This document shows positions 32,203 through 43,363 of a DNA stretch of 64,000 bases, piece by piece (the first letter of the stretch is position 1; each line of letters opens with the position of its first letter). The DNA is taken from positions 1,116,001 through 1,180,000 of the forward strand of contig BCIA01000003.1 of the NCBI GenBank assembly GCA_001599815.1, in the 5' to 3' direction. The translations under genes and the position numbers were made by a program. Source of the DNA: Furcasterigmium furcatum (taxonomy: Eukaryota; Ascomycota; Sordariomycetes; Glomerellales; Plectosphaerellaceae). A model generated the notes under the pieces. It did not search any database. It was not told the origin of the DNA and saw nothing but the letters and a program-made list of their open reading frames with translations.

Positions 32203-33995
32203 CGTCTTTCTTTTCCGTTTCTCAATAAATACCCTTGACTTCGTAATGGCATGGCTCCGGCTAGATTCAGTCGCGGGAGTTGGTTCATGACCTCACTCGC
32301 CCCCGACGACGCAAACGGCACCCCGACGGTTCCTTCAAAAGGATTCCCCCTTTTTTCTTTTTTCCCTCTGCTGTTTTACTCTTTTTTGCGCGACCGCAAC
32401 GCAACGCCTTGATTCTCGACGCTCCCACACAAGCACTTTCGGCTTCCTCTCACCTCGCCACTTTTATATCATCCGACAGCCCTGGTTACCCCACCAGGGC
32501 AGAAGACCCGCACGGGTGTTTGGGTTTCTCACTCGGTTTCCCTGTTTATTCGATCGATCGGTGCGTTCAGGATGGCTTGGGCGACGGTGGCTACATCTGT
32601 CTGCGAGAGGGATGGGGGAGGGGGTGTGTCCCGGATACTGTATCAAAATGAAAGCAAAAAGCGCCGCGTCGACGTGTTGTCGCCGCGCCCTGCATTCGGG
32701 AGCACGGCGCGGGAGGAAGGTCGGGGGACAGCAGACGCGGTGAGACGCGAGAGCAATGAAATGGATAGCAAGCAATGGCACAATGGACACAGAACACATA
32801 CATACGCGCGCCCCGAGGGGCGGAGGAGGATTCGATGACCGTTGCAACGCATGATGCCATGTTCTGGCGTGGGAGCGGTGGGTGGCGGCCCTTGGGCCTT
32901 TGCAGTCTGGGTACGGATCGCTGGGGCGGTCAGATATCTCTTTTAATCATGAAAGTTCTCAAGGGTGGCAGCATAGGTGATGTCGACGCGGTCCAAGGCA
33001 GCTCATTCACTTCCTTGGTTCTCTCCGTCCATTCACTCCCAGGTCAACCTTGCGTGGCCCACGTTTAACAGTGCAGGTTGTATGCTTAATACCTTGTGGC
33101 ACTATTAGATCCGGGAACTCCCTTACGTTTAAGCCATCTAGGTCAGCGCGTAAGAGGAGCCGGGCGTGAGATATATCATTAGTATCTCGGCCACGGCCAC
33201 CGGATAGCAGTGACCGGCCGACTCGAAATCAGGACAACCCGCGAAAGTCCTCAAAGAGTTACGTTGAGCTGACAGCAGACACAGCCTCGCAGAATTCAAG
33301 ATGATGTCTCCATTCACATCCAGGAAGTTCGTGTAGGCTCCTACTGGATTCACGGGGACTTTAACCGACTGCCGTGTCAATCCCATGCAGCTTAAGTGAC
33401 AGCCGTCTAAAGGACTGAGTATCTCGCGCCACTCTCTTCCATAAGCTGCAAACGTTGGGATGCAAATACGGCCGTCGGCCTATTCACCGGAGAAGCACCT
33501 ATGGGATAGATATCCTTTAAAGATTGGTAAAAGTGACCCCCTCTATTGGTCGCTAATACTTCGTCTTTGTTCTCCTATTCCCTACTTCACCCTCTCAGAG
33601 TTGACAAAGGCTGCAAAGCAATGATTCTCACATAAACCGCTCATTCAGGGAGGATACACCTGCCATCCAAAGGTGATAAAATTAAGTGGGCAGTGCGCTC
33701 TAGACGGTAGTGCTCACTCTCCTCGTTCGCGACCAGAATAAGCTCATCCTTGCCAGACACGAAGTTTCTCGTTTACACAGGTTATCTGAAGATACTAGAG
33801 TAAAGAAAATAAACAGCGGCACTTAGAATAGCTGCCACCCTACTAGAGAAAGGGTGCTAATAAAGGGGCGTATTATTTGACTTGGTGGTTTGTCTAGATG
33901 GAATTATCTCCTCTTCCAAAGGGAAAAAAAGATCTGCCTTCTTAAAGGGAAACAAAGAAGCCCCCCTTAAAGAAGGAGAAAATAGCAAAAAAGAA
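32203..33995. other. 3' region of the G-alpha gene passing into an AT-rich island
   Basis: The first several hundred bases contain the G-alpha 3' UTR and T-rich tracts. From about 33060 base composition shifts to distinctly AT-richer DNA that runs to roughly 35000, unlike the GC-rich flanks. No protein gene is seen. Confidence 0.5.
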
Positions 33996-34084
33996 TCTCC
34001 CCGACCGGAGTCGAGCCGGTGACCTTCAGGTTTCAATTTGGTGAAATTACAGCCCGACGTGATAACCAACTACACCACAGGGAG
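33996..34084 (-). tRNA. tRNA-Tyr (GUA)-like gene with intron, copy 1
   Basis: Read on the minus strand from 34084, an acceptor stem CTCCCTG pairs with CGGGGAG and leaves discriminator A. Position 1 is C and 72 is G, the eukaryotic tRNA-Tyr identity pair. An exact A-box (TGGTGTAGTTGG), a D-stem, an anticodon stem TCGGG/CCTGA and a T-stem ACCGG/CCGGT are present. The anticodon loop starts CTGTAA, reading GTA, and is followed by an extra 15 nt before the stem closes, as for the usual tRNA-Tyr intron after position 37. The B-box is slightly off (GGCTCGACTCC), giving C at position 54 instead of T. A T6 run just past the 3' end would serve as the Pol III terminator. Confidence 0.72.
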
Positions 34085-34302
34085 GATATTGACAATTCGT
34101 CCACTAAATACACTAATAAAGCGTTATTCTTAGGTAAAAATAATAACATAAGCATAGCCTCAAGTGCATTAAAGGAGTTACTAAGTAAGCTAATACTATA
34201 AAAGAGGGGAAATCAATCTATTGAATTTAGTAAGTTAAGAGTATCTCTTACCTCACACTAGTATTATAAGCCTTCATTTTAGTTCAGTCGTTATCTCTCA
34301 AT

Positions 34303-34389
34303 CTCCCTGTGGTGTAGTTGGTTATCACGTCGGGCTGTAATTTCGCAATTAAAACCTGAAGGTCACCGGCTCGACTCCGGTCGGGGAGA
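34303..34389 (+). tRNA. tRNA-Tyr (GUA)-like gene with intron, copy 2
   Basis: This gene has the same mature-tRNA sequence as the inverted copy at 33996-34084, again with C1:G72, A-box, GTA anticodon and the T54-to-C change. It differs in the intron, which is 13 nt here. A T7 run follows about six bases downstream, a good Pol III terminator. The two copies face outward in an AT-rich island and are about 220 nt apart. Confidence 0.72.
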
Positions 34390-35296
34390 ACTTACTTTTT
34401 TTGCTCTTACCCACAAAGAAGAGGCATTTTCAAATCATTAAAGAGACATAGAAGGACATAGTAGCTTTTTATTATGTGTAGAATGTGTAAAACGTGTAAG
34501 ACTGCCTTTTCTTTTTAAAGAGCAACCTACACTTTCATCACAACGACCTCCGGTAATAGACCCGAGCAATCCCTCACGGTTCCCTTTAGCTTAAAATAGA
34601 TCCTAAACAAGGCCATTATTCTACTTTTTAGGATCTACTCTTGTGCATAGAGTTCACTAAGCGGGCAATGTCCAAGACTTGGAAAACTTTGCTAATAACT
34701 CACTCGGATGCAAGCCCACCTCTCAGAGGTGAGCAGAGCGATCCCTGGCCCTAGGTCCCAAGCATCTTTTACGGCAGCCGTAGTTATAAGGAGGCAAAGA
34801 TAGTATTCCCTTACACGACTTCCTTATTTCGTTCAGTTTCAAATGACCATTTCATCTACCCAGAGGAAAGCAATGGCGGCCTCCCATTACCACACCACTT
34901 TTTCGCGCTCGCTCGCCGGACAATAAACATGCCGCCCCAAGCAAAGCCATCCCAGCCCGGAAAGCAGAATGATCTAATATACACACGCAGGGCATACGCC
35001 CCTACAACGCAGGGTAGCCAGGCTCTGAAAAGTCACTTCCTACTGCGTGGGACCCCTCTTTCCTGGCCGCCTGTCCCTGACTGACTCCGTCTCCAGCTCT
35101 CGATTTCATCCACGTCAGTCTTTACGACACCGACCGAGCTCCGCCCGCTCCCGCTTTCCTGCAAAACGCCTCCCGTGCCATATCAAGACCCCGCACGGAG
35201 CGTACCGCCCGACGAGGAGCCCGCCAGAGAACACCCGCAATGAAGTCACTTAAGCGGAGAGGGAAAATACCGCTCGAGCTCGTCCCAGGGCTCATC
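34390..35296. other. Right part of the AT-rich island; no gene seen
   Basis: AT-rich DNA continues to about 35000, then GC content rises toward the 3' end of the DUF3716 gene. No supported coding region or further RNA gene is visible. Confidence 0.45.
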
Positions 35297-36579
35297 CTAA
35301 GGCTCCTCCTCGCCCTGCGCGTCATGCTGCGAGCGCGGAGGCGCAGGCGCGCCCTGGTGCTGCTGCTCGCCGCCGGCCGCAGCCTCCTGGACGTGCTCCG
35401 CGGCGAGGTAGTCGTTGTACTCCGCGACGGCGACGGCGAGGGCGCGCGCGGCGGCCTCGATGCGGGCCTGGAAGCGCGTGTGGGGGTCGCTGGAGCGCAT
35501 CTCGCCCAGGCTGCGGTCGAACGTGCTGCGGACCCATTGGTCGAGGGAGCCGCCCGTGTAGGGGAGGAAGCCGGCGGCGGCGGGGGGCGGGGGCGCGAGG
35601 GGTGGCGGGATCGCGCTGAGGGCGGAGCTCGCGATGGCGGGGGGGTTGAAGCTCGATGCTTGGGAGACGGGGTTCTGCACGACGGCGGGGACGTGCTGCT
35701 GCGTCTGGGGGAGGTTCGTTTCTGGAGGGGGAAGTTGTCAGAGACGGGATGTCTGAGAGGATGGGGAGGGGAGAGAGGGGAAGACGCACCGTGGAATGAG
35801 CACCGCGAGCCGCTGGCGTTGAACCAGCAGTTCGCGCAGCTGCCGCACATGAGGCCGTTGACGACGATGCAGCCGTTCCACGGGCCGTAGCCCTTGTGGC
35901 AGCTCTTGCAGGGGCTGTGGGCCTCCTGGCCGGAGACGTGGGCGAGGAGGGCCTCGACGTTGCTCCTGCGCTTGAGGTTCAGGAGCTGGTCCTGGCGGCG
36001 CTGGACGGCGAGCCGCACGCCCTCGGCGTCGGAGAGGCGCTTAGACAGGGCGCTGTCGATGACCAGCTCGGGGTAGCCGCTCTCTTTGGACACGTCCGTC
36101 GCTGTCCTGGGGCCGTCGGCGTGCATGGGGGCCTCCATGGCGAAGACCTGCTGGGCCTGCGCCTGGGACTGCTGGTCGGCGGCGGAGGGATGGTGGACGA
36201 GGCCGTGGAGGGCGGGGTGGATGTCGGAGTCGTCGGTCTGGGGGTGCCCGCCGGGCCCGTTGGCCATGAGGGTGTGCGCGGCAGCGGTGGCCGCGGCAGC
36301 TCCGTAGTCGAATTGGCGCTGGTCGTGGTCCACGGCGTCCATGTCGTGGTCCTGGTCCTCGTCGTGGTCCTCCTCGTCGTCCTTCAGCTCGGACGACTGG
36401 CGGCTTCCCGCCTCGTGGTCCTCCTTGACGCCGGCCAGGTGAGCCTCGAGGTGGTCTGCCGGGATGCTCGACTGACGATTCCCGCTGCGGCTGGGAGGCT
36501 TGGTGACCTTGTTCGGGCGGCCTCGAGGCCGACCGGCGGTGGCGGCGGCGGCGGCGGCAGGGACGCCTCTGCCGGCCAT
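35297..36579 (-). CDS. DUF3716 cysteine-motif protein with N-terminal AT-hook
   Basis: Exons 36579-35790 and 35721-35297 are joined by a 68-nt intron (GTGCGT...CTCCAG), giving 404 aa. The N-terminus has an alanine run and then GRPRGRPNK, a good AT-hook for minor-groove DNA binding. A long acidic, His/Gln-rich middle follows. Near residues 220-260 a cysteine-rich block reads CKSCHKGYGPWNGC, then GLMCGSCANCWFN, then CSFH, with spacing typical of the fungal DUF3716 domain, a probable zinc-binding module. The C-terminal exon is Pro/Ala-rich with a helical segment (FQARIEAAARALAVAVAEYN). This combination points to a chromatin-associated or transcription-related nuclear protein, but no member's function is known to me. 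The intron directly follows the last cysteine block. Confidence 0.8.
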
Positions 36580-37219
36580 GAGAAGGGCCAAAGATGGGAG
36601 AGAGGAGGGGGCGAGTGTCGCTCTGTTGAAAGAGCTTCAGTGGAAGAGAAGGTGAGGTCCACGGAGGGCTGATGCGGAAAAGGGCAGCTGTCGTCAGCTG
36701 GGGGATGGTTCCAGGTGGCGACGGTCCGACGTGTGGTTTGGTGGTGTTGGAGGGAGAATCCAGCGGCGGGCAGGAAATCAGTGGGAAGGGTGCATGCCGC
36801 ACGGGCCATCCGGTCGGTTAGGAGCACGCTACCCCTGAGACGGACTAGCGTTGTTCTTATTGAAAGGGGACAGACTCGACGAGACCCGTCCCAAGCCCCT
36901 GAATTGTGCTTGGCGGATAACCATCTTATACTGAGAAAGGGACAGGCAGTCATCAGCCTTGGGGATTCTCATCACCTTGGAATACTCTCATGAACCTCGG
37001 GTCTGACGGGATGCCTACATGCTGTTGTGACATTGCACAAAAGTCCCCAAGCTCGGACCTCATAACACCGGCTCGTATTAAGCGAGAGTCGGGGTCGTCT
37101 GAAGGCATCCTGGTCCATTCGTCGTCGACATCCTCCTCTTGTTCAGCGTCTTGTCTTATAGAAACTGACTGCTGTTGATTCTCTAGCCTCAGCTCCTTTG
37201 TCTTGAACAGGTCGACGTG
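36580..37219. other. Shared upstream region of the DUF3716 and chitinase-like genes
   Basis: The two flanking genes are divergent, so this 640-nt stretch must hold both promoters. No distinct motif is assigned. Confidence 0.45.
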
Positions 37220-39321
37220 ATGAGGCTACCAGCCAGCTTCGGCGCCCTCTTGACATGGGCCACTCTCCTCACCTCAGTCGCGGCGCAAGACTGCCCCTCG
37301 CCAGGCCTCAAGCGCGTTGTCGGCTACTACGAAGGCGTGGCCATGAGGCGGCGGTGCGAACGGCTCAACCCTGAGGTGGTCCCCCGCCGGGTCTTCACAC
37401 ATCTCATCTTCGCCCACGCCGACATCGAGCCCGAGACCTTCGAGGTCCGGCCTCACGCCTACGACCCGCCGCTGTACGACCGCATAGCCCTCGTGAAGCT
37501 CGCCAACCCGGGCATGAAGCTGTACATCGGACTCGGTGGCCCGTCTCTCAACGGCCCATCCATTGCCACGTTTTCCAAGATTGCCCGGAGCGCGGAGAAC
37601 CAGGTCAAGTTTGCGCGGTCGTTGATCAACTTCATGGAGTCGTTCGGCTTCGACGGCGTCGATATTGATTGGCAGCACCCTGCAGAAGCCAACTACGGTG
37701 GAATTGCGGAGGATTTCGACAATTATCCTGAATGGCTTCGGAGGCTCAGACAGCATCTTGTCATCACGGGCCGAGGGCTGAGCATCGCCGCACCAGTGGC
37801 TTCGTGTAAGTTGGACAGATGTGCTCGCTTCTCCAACATAGCTGACGATGAGTGACAGACCGCCAGAAGAACTTTGACCTCCGGCGCCTGTCGGACAACG
37901 TCGATTTCATCAACCTGTAAGCGAAGAGAAGAACCTTGCCTTGGCGGAAGCAATCTGACAGCAGTCCCAGCAAGTCATATGATCTCAAGAGCACCGTCGA
38001 CTTCCCCGACCACTGGGACGGGCCAGTGTTGAGCGCACACACAAATCTCACAGAGATCAACGCCGGCATCGAACTCATCCTTCAGGACGGCGTTCGCCCC
38101 GACAAGCTCGTCCTGGGCCTGGCAGCGTACGGCCGCGGCTACGTCCCCGTTCGCAACGACTGTTTGGAACCCGGCTGCGAGTACGCCTCGCCCATCCCAT
38201 GGAGCCACTGCAACGACCAGGGCGGCGTCCGCTTCTACAGAGAAATATTGAAGACCCTCGGTGAGGTCCGCGACCAACCGGGCACCAACATCGCGCACTA
38301 CGAGAAAGAAGCCGTCAAGGTGCTCACCTGGGGCGAGGAGAGCAAGCAGTGGATCGCCTACGACGACGAGGAGACCATCCTCGCCAAGGCCGAGTACGCC
38401 CGCGACAAGTGCCTCAACGGCGTCGCCCTCTGGGCCATCTCCCACGATACCCAGGACTCCGGCCTCGCCGAGGCCCTGCAAAGTGTCACCCCCCTCCCAG
38501 AGGCCCCGGATATGCCACCCACTCGGTCTCTGAGGGAGAACCCCGCCCTGCGCGAGGAGTACGAAGCCAACCGCCGGGCCTACTTCGATCAGGTCAGCAA
38601 GCTCCAGCAGGACATCGCCCCCGCGAGCTACGAGCAGCTCGACATGAGCGGCGCCGCGTGCCTCTCCGGAAAGTTCCACACTGTCCAGGCCGGCGACACG
38701 TGCGACTCCCTCGCTGAGAAGCACGCCTTCGCGTCTGCAGACCTCGTCCGCGGCAACCGCGGCGCCATCTCCGACTGCGCCGCCCTGTCCGTCGGGGCAC
38801 AGCTTTGTCTCCCCGCGAGCTGCGCGGTGATCCACGTCCTCAAGGAAGGTGACACCTGCGACCTCATCTCGCACGAGCACCGCGGGGAGATCGCGCGCTT
38901 CGGCGCCGTCGAACTGCACAACAACTGGCTGGGTCCCGACTGCGGGAACCTGCACACCGCGAGCGACGCCGTCTTCGGGCACGTGCTGTGCCTCTCCCCG
39001 CGGGGCGGCAAGTCGACGGTCAAGCCGCGGCGGTTCGAGGAGTTCAGGCACGGGGTTGTCTGGGTCGAGCCCCTGAAGGGCGTGCCGATCGCGCCAGGGA
39101 CGACGGGGAGGTGTGGTGGGTGGTATATCGCCGCGCTGGGGGATACGTGCACGTCGCTGACGCTGGTGCACCACATTCCCATCTCGGATCTGCTGGAGGC
39201 GAACCCGTCCCTCGGGGAGTTTGAGGGTTGTTCGGGGAGGATCGTGGTGGGAAGTGCATACTGCGCGATGCCCCTGGTAGGATTCAACAGGGAGAGGACC
39301 AGGGTGAGTGACGAGTTGTAG
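37220..39321 (+). CDS. Secreted GH18 chitinase-like protein with three LysM domains; catalytic Glu replaced by Gln
   Basis: Exons 37220-37805, 37859-37916 and 37971-39321, with introns of 53 and 54 nt, give 664 aa. The ATG at 37220 gives a clean signal peptide (MRLPASFGALLTWATLLTSVAA). The GH18 barrel spans roughly residues 28-420, with KLYIGLGG, FDGVDIDW and INLKSYDL blocks. The catalytic motif DxxDxDxE reads D145, D148, D150 and Gln152 (codon CAG at 37673), so the proton-donor Glu is absent. Three LysM chitin-binding modules follow at about 449-495, 499-560 and 599-650, each with paired cysteines and a G-D-T-C core. The architecture resembles filamentous-fungal subgroup C chitinases but the enzyme is probably inactive, suggesting a chitin-binding lectin or effector role outside the cell. 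The second intron acceptor was chosen to keep alignment with the family's N-L-M-S-Y-D-L block. Confidence 0.88.
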
Positions 39322-39456
39322 ACGGGACCTGAATATGCTATGTTGGCGTTGGACATGTACGTCTGCTTCTTCTTCGCTGTGGTGATCCATGAGATGCCAG
39401 TCACCGTGCCGGAGGCCACGACCAGCCGTCAGGTGTGTGCCTTGGTTCAAAGCCAG

Positions 39457-40965
39457 TTAAATCTTTTTGATGAGGAACCCGTCCTTGGAGATGCCGAGCC
39501 ATCCCTCCGCCATTCCGAGCACGGTATGGATCCTGCGCTTCGGCATCGCCTTGGTTGCATCCCAGTCATCAACATCCTCGTCACGAGGACTGCCCCAGTC
39601 GACGTACGAACCATACAAATCGGGTTGCCCATGCCCGTAATAGTGAACCTCGTAGCGCTCCGATCTCCCGGTCTCGATGATGTAGAAGTGACCCGACTCC
39701 AGCCTCGGCATTCGCATCATTGCGCTCTCAAGATCCCGATTCAGATAGTTAAAGGTCCCGTGTAGGTCCGGCAACGTGCGCCACTGGTGCCTCGGCGAGT
39801 CGCCGTTTTCCAAGGCAGACCCCATGTCCTGGCCGTGATCGGAGGCGTCGTCGTAGGAGTCATCATCACTATCATCCGGACCATCCCAGACGATAGCATC
39901 GTCGTAGGGGTTCAGATAGACCGGTTGTTCATCCAGGGGGTTGCCACTGAAGAGCCACGACCCATCAGCGCCGACGATACAGCTGTGGATGGTCAGGGTT
40001 TTCATCGACGGCCAGAGCGGCGACGGCGACCGTTCCTCCTCGGCCCCCTGCCTCTGCTTCCGACGGTCGTAAAACAGATCCGAGGACAGCAGCACGTCGT
40101 GAAGTTCCAGTGTCTGGATGCCCTTCTCCTGGACCAAGTTGCGGATCGTCTCGCACAGCTCATCCACGCCGCCGTCGGTGAAGTCCTGACAGCGGAAGCT
40201 GTGGTTTTCTGGAGCGCCTTTGCTCTCCCGTCTGACAGTAAGCCCCTTCAGATGCGGCAGCTGGGCCCCTCCCAGACCCCTGAGGCCCTCGCATACTGCC
40301 GCGCGTTGAGCCTTGCGCAGGTCTCGTTTGGAAGGGGGCGGGTCATAGTACGAGAGCTCAAAGGCCTCGAGACGTGGCATGCGGTGGGCGAGCTGGCAGC
40401 TTGTCACGGGATGCAGGGCCCGGCCCTTCATCACGCGGACGGAGAAGGCGGTGATGCGGCTGACGGCTGCCGGGATATGCTTCTGGTCCTCGTCGGAGAG
40501 TGAAAAGTAGCGCAGCGATGGCAGGATTATATCCTCGGAATCACCCAGCAAGTAGCTGGTTGGCAGCCTAAGGTCCAGAAGCAGATGAAGCGAGCCCAGG
40601 GCGGGGGCATTTGCTGTCCCTCCCACGGAGGCATCGTCGTCCCATCCGGCGAGCTCCGCGAGAATATCGGTGACTCCCTCACGAAGGAGTTCCTGGTTGT
40701 CGATGTGGCCGGCTACGGAGTCGTCATCGCAAGGCATGCTCATCCTGAACTTGAGCTCGCGCACGAACTCGCGACGATGCTGATTGGGCGCGCCGAAGGC
40801 GTTTGTGAAGACAGATAGCTTCTCGTTTGAGACGCTGGGGGCCGCAAAGGTCCGTCGCTCGATCTCGTGTTGCCATGCCCGCGATACTGTGGCGTATCTT
40901 GCCAGATGGCAAGGGCCGAGGTTGTCTATGATGAGAGAGATGATTTCGGAACTAAGCTTGTCCAT
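39457..40965 (-). CDS. F-box domain protein
   Basis: Single-exon 502-aa protein from ATG 40965. The first 40 residues form an F-box-like motif (KLSSEIISLIIDNL then HLARYATVSRAWQHEIE), which would bind Skp1 in an SCF ubiquitin ligase. The rest has alternating hydrophobic segments with leucines (LPSLRYFSLSDED, PHLKGLTVRRESK, MKTLTIHSC), as in divergent leucine-rich repeat-like F-box proteins of fungi. An acidic Asp/Ser cluster lies at about residues 370-400. Substrate unknown. It is convergent with the chitinase-like gene (136 nt between stops) and divergent from the HET gene. Confidence 0.75.
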   Translation of the reverse strand: MDKLSSEIISLIIDNLGPCHLARYATVSRAWQHEIERRTFAAPSVSNEKLSVFTNAFGAPNQHRREFVRELKFRMSMPCDDDSVAGHIDNQELLREGVTDILAELAGWDDDASVGGTANAPALGSLHLLLDLRLPTSYLLGDSEDIILPSLRYFSLSDEDQKHIPAAVSRITAFSVRVMKGRALHPVTSCQLAHRMPRLEAFELSYYDPPPSKRDLRKAQRAAVCEGLRGLGGAQLPHLKGLTVRRESKGAPENHSFRCQDFTDGGVDELCETIRNLVQEKGIQTLELHDVLLSSDLFYDRRKQRQGAEEERSPSPLWPSMKTLTIHSCIVGADGSWLFSGNPLDEQPVYLNPYDDAIVWDGPDDSDDDSYDDASDHGQDMGSALENGDSPRHQWRTLPDLHGTFNYLNRDLESAMMRMPRLESGHFYIIETGRSERYEVHYYGHGQPDLYGSYVDWGSPRDEDVDDWDATKAMPKRRIHTVLGMAEGWLGISKDGFLIKKI

Positions 40966-41577
40966 GGCGATTGAGTGTAGCGGCAGCCCCCGAAGTTGTA
41001 TGAAGGTAAAAGCTGAGCTGAGGGGCGACGCCTTGCGAGGAACTTAGGACGTCGAGTCGGCGGTAAATGGGAGGAGGATGAACTTATGACTTTGACTGTG
41101 GATGGCTGCTGCCAGGAGGCACCAACTGTCCCGTAGTACTCCTGTGCTATTTGTTACTGGGTGTTTGTTAGTCTTGCCGCCCACATCGTGGATCTTCTTC
41201 CTGTGAAGTCCCCAGTTGTCAGTCCTCACTCCAATACTTACTCTTTTCTGCTTCGTGATCCCATCTTTCCCTGTCAGATTCATGTAAATCTCATCACCAC
41301 ACTCACAGAGTCTCCGTCACGTCCCAGTCCATCATGGCGATCAATCTGCCTTGCCGCCCGGCTCTTGGCTGCATCCTATTGGGCCAGGATGAACGCCTCC
41401 TCAGCTGGCACACATGAGCACACATGAGCGAGAAGGAATTCCCTCGACAAGGATGCCTAGAGCCTTGCGCATTTGATGGCAACCAGAGACCGAAGAGGCC
41501 GGGTCGTTTTCTGAACATCTCAACACCTCCGTGATCTACGGTCAAGTCAGAGGAGCCACCGGCTCGATCTCGCCCGC
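40966..41577. other. Intergenic region between the divergent F-box and HET genes
   Basis: A 612-nt shared upstream region. No coding or structural feature is supported. Confidence 0.45.
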
Positions 41578-43272
41578 ATGCGCCTCCTCAACGTCGACTC
41601 GAGGCGGCTCGAGGAGTTCTTCGCCAACATCCCGCCCTACGCCATCCTATCTCACACCTGGGGGGAGGAGGAGGTCAGCTTCCAGGACCTCGCCGACCCA
41701 GATCACTTCCGCAAGAAGGGCTACGACAAGATCGACGGCACTTGTCGCCTGGCCAAGGACCAGAACCTCCAGTATGCGTGGATAGATACCTGCTGCATCG
41801 ACAAGTCCAGCAGCGCCGAGCTTTCGGAGGCCATCAACTCCATGTTCGCCTGGTACCACGACTCGGCCATCTGCTACGCCTACCTCCAGGATGTTCCGCC
41901 GGCTGCGACCCCTCAGAGCCTTGACGAGCCCGGTTCGGCATTCCGGGGAAGCAAGTGGTTCACCCGCGGCTGGACGCTGCAGGAACTGCTCGCGCCGAAC
42001 GAAGTCCTCTTCTTCGGCTCGCAGTGGGACGTGCTCGGGAAGAGGAACGACATGCGGGAGCTGCTCAGCTCCATCACCGCCATCCCCGAAGAGTGCCTTG
42101 GGGGTTTTGACCCGAACGCGGCAGTCGCATTGGACCACAACCTGGCACAGCGCATGGCGTGGGCATCCGAAAGGGAGACCACCCGTGCCGAGGACGCCGC
42201 GTACTGCCTGATCGGGATCTTCAACGTCCACATACCGCTTCTGTACGGCGAAGGAGGCGAACGCGCTTTCGTCCGACTGCAGCGGGAGATGCTGGCTATT
42301 CACGCTGACGAGTCCATCCTGGCATGGAACCTGGACATCAGCTTGGGAAGCGATGCCGTCTCGACAGGAAGTTACATACCGTCGATTATACGTCAAGTCC
42401 CAAAAGTCAAGACAGACCCCGACATGCTGAGGCTCAGCGGCTTGCCCTGGCGGTGGAGGCATAGCAGCAGCATACCTCGCAGCGCCTTCGCGTTGAATCC
42501 CCGCGAGTTCGCCCCGTGGCGATACCTCCAGCGCCACCGCTTCTCCCTCTACCCCAGCCAGATCTGGCGACCGGGCAACGCCGTGCAGCTGACTAACCGT
42601 GGGCTCCGGATGACGCTCCCCGTCGCCGGGGCAGAGGACCTGGTCCTCGCCGTCCTGAACTGCTCCCTGGACCAGCGGGTGGACAGGATGCTCATGATCC
42701 CCCTCATCCCCATCGGCCCCCCGGACCACCCGAATTTCTACCAGCGGTGCTCCGGCGTACCGGCCCTCGTCGGCTCCTTCAACATTCTCTCTCTGGCCGA
42801 GATCAGGACCATCTTCATGCAGGTCAACGTCCGCGCCTTCGAGCTGAAGCGCAGGGAGCTCGCGGGGAGGCCGCAGCTGCGGGACGGTGCCATCGTCGTC
42901 GCCGACACCGCCGATGCGGGCGTCGCCCTCGCCGAGGTGCGGCACGCGCATTGGGACGGCGAACAGGTCATCCACCCGCCAAAGATCCCGGGAACGGTGG
43001 TCCTCACCTTCAGCAACATGACGCATGACGGCGCTCTACAGTCTGAGGCGTTCCAGGTCATCATGCTGCCCGTGTCTAATGAGAGAGTGGAGGACATGGA
43101 GAAGAGGAAGTTTCAATTTGCGTTGCGAGGCAAGCTTTTCCCGACTTCTTCCCTCATCGACGAGGGAATATTGCACATCGACGCGGGCCGGAGGCATTTA
43201 ACCGTGGAGAAGAGGGACAGGCTGTATTTGGGGTTCAAGGTGACCTTGCTGACGGTCACCAAAAACTCTTGA
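41578..43272 (+). CDS. HET domain protein (heterokaryon incompatibility family)
   Basis: Single-exon 564-aa protein from ATG 41578. It begins MRLLNVDSRRLEEF and then the HET block YAILSHTWGEEEVSFQDL, the typical start of HET-D/HET-E type proteins. The other HET motifs follow: YAWIDTCCIDKSSSAELSEA (about residues 64-83), AICYAYLQDV, WFTRGWTLQELLAP, then RAEDAAYCLIGIFNVHIPLLYGEG near 205-230. The C-terminal half is beta-rich with no NACHT or WD40 repeats, so this is a stand-alone HET protein. The HET domain is TIR-like, and some members trigger regulated cell death after fusion of unlike strains. The allelic role of this one is unknown. The frame is intact. Confidence 0.9.
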   Translation: MRLLNVDSRRLEEFFANIPPYAILSHTWGEEEVSFQDLADPDHFRKKGYDKIDGTCRLAKDQNLQYAWIDTCCIDKSSSAELSEAINSMFAWYHDSAICYAYLQDVPPAATPQSLDEPGSAFRGSKWFTRGWTLQELLAPNEVLFFGSQWDVLGKRNDMRELLSSITAIPEECLGGFDPNAAVALDHNLAQRMAWASERETTRAEDAAYCLIGIFNVHIPLLYGEGGERAFVRLQREMLAIHADESILAWNLDISLGSDAVSTGSYIPSIIRQVPKVKTDPDMLRLSGLPWRWRHSSSIPRSAFALNPREFAPWRYLQRHRFSLYPSQIWRPGNAVQLTNRGLRMTLPVAGAEDLVLAVLNCSLDQRVDRMLMIPLIPIGPPDHPNFYQRCSGVPALVGSFNILSLAEIRTIFMQVNVRAFELKRRELAGRPQLRDGAIVVADTADAGVALAEVRHAHWDGEQVIHPPKIPGTVVLTFSNMTHDGALQSEAFQVIMLPVSNERVEDMEKRKFQFALRGKLFPTSSLIDEGILHIDAGRRHLTVEKRDRLYLGFKVTLLTVTKNS

Positions 43273-43363
43273 TACCACAACCGTCACTGGATAGGAGAGG
43301 CGCTGGCCGCGGTCTCGAGCATTTTCATATCATTCCCTTACCTTCCTCTAGCCCCCCTCACCC

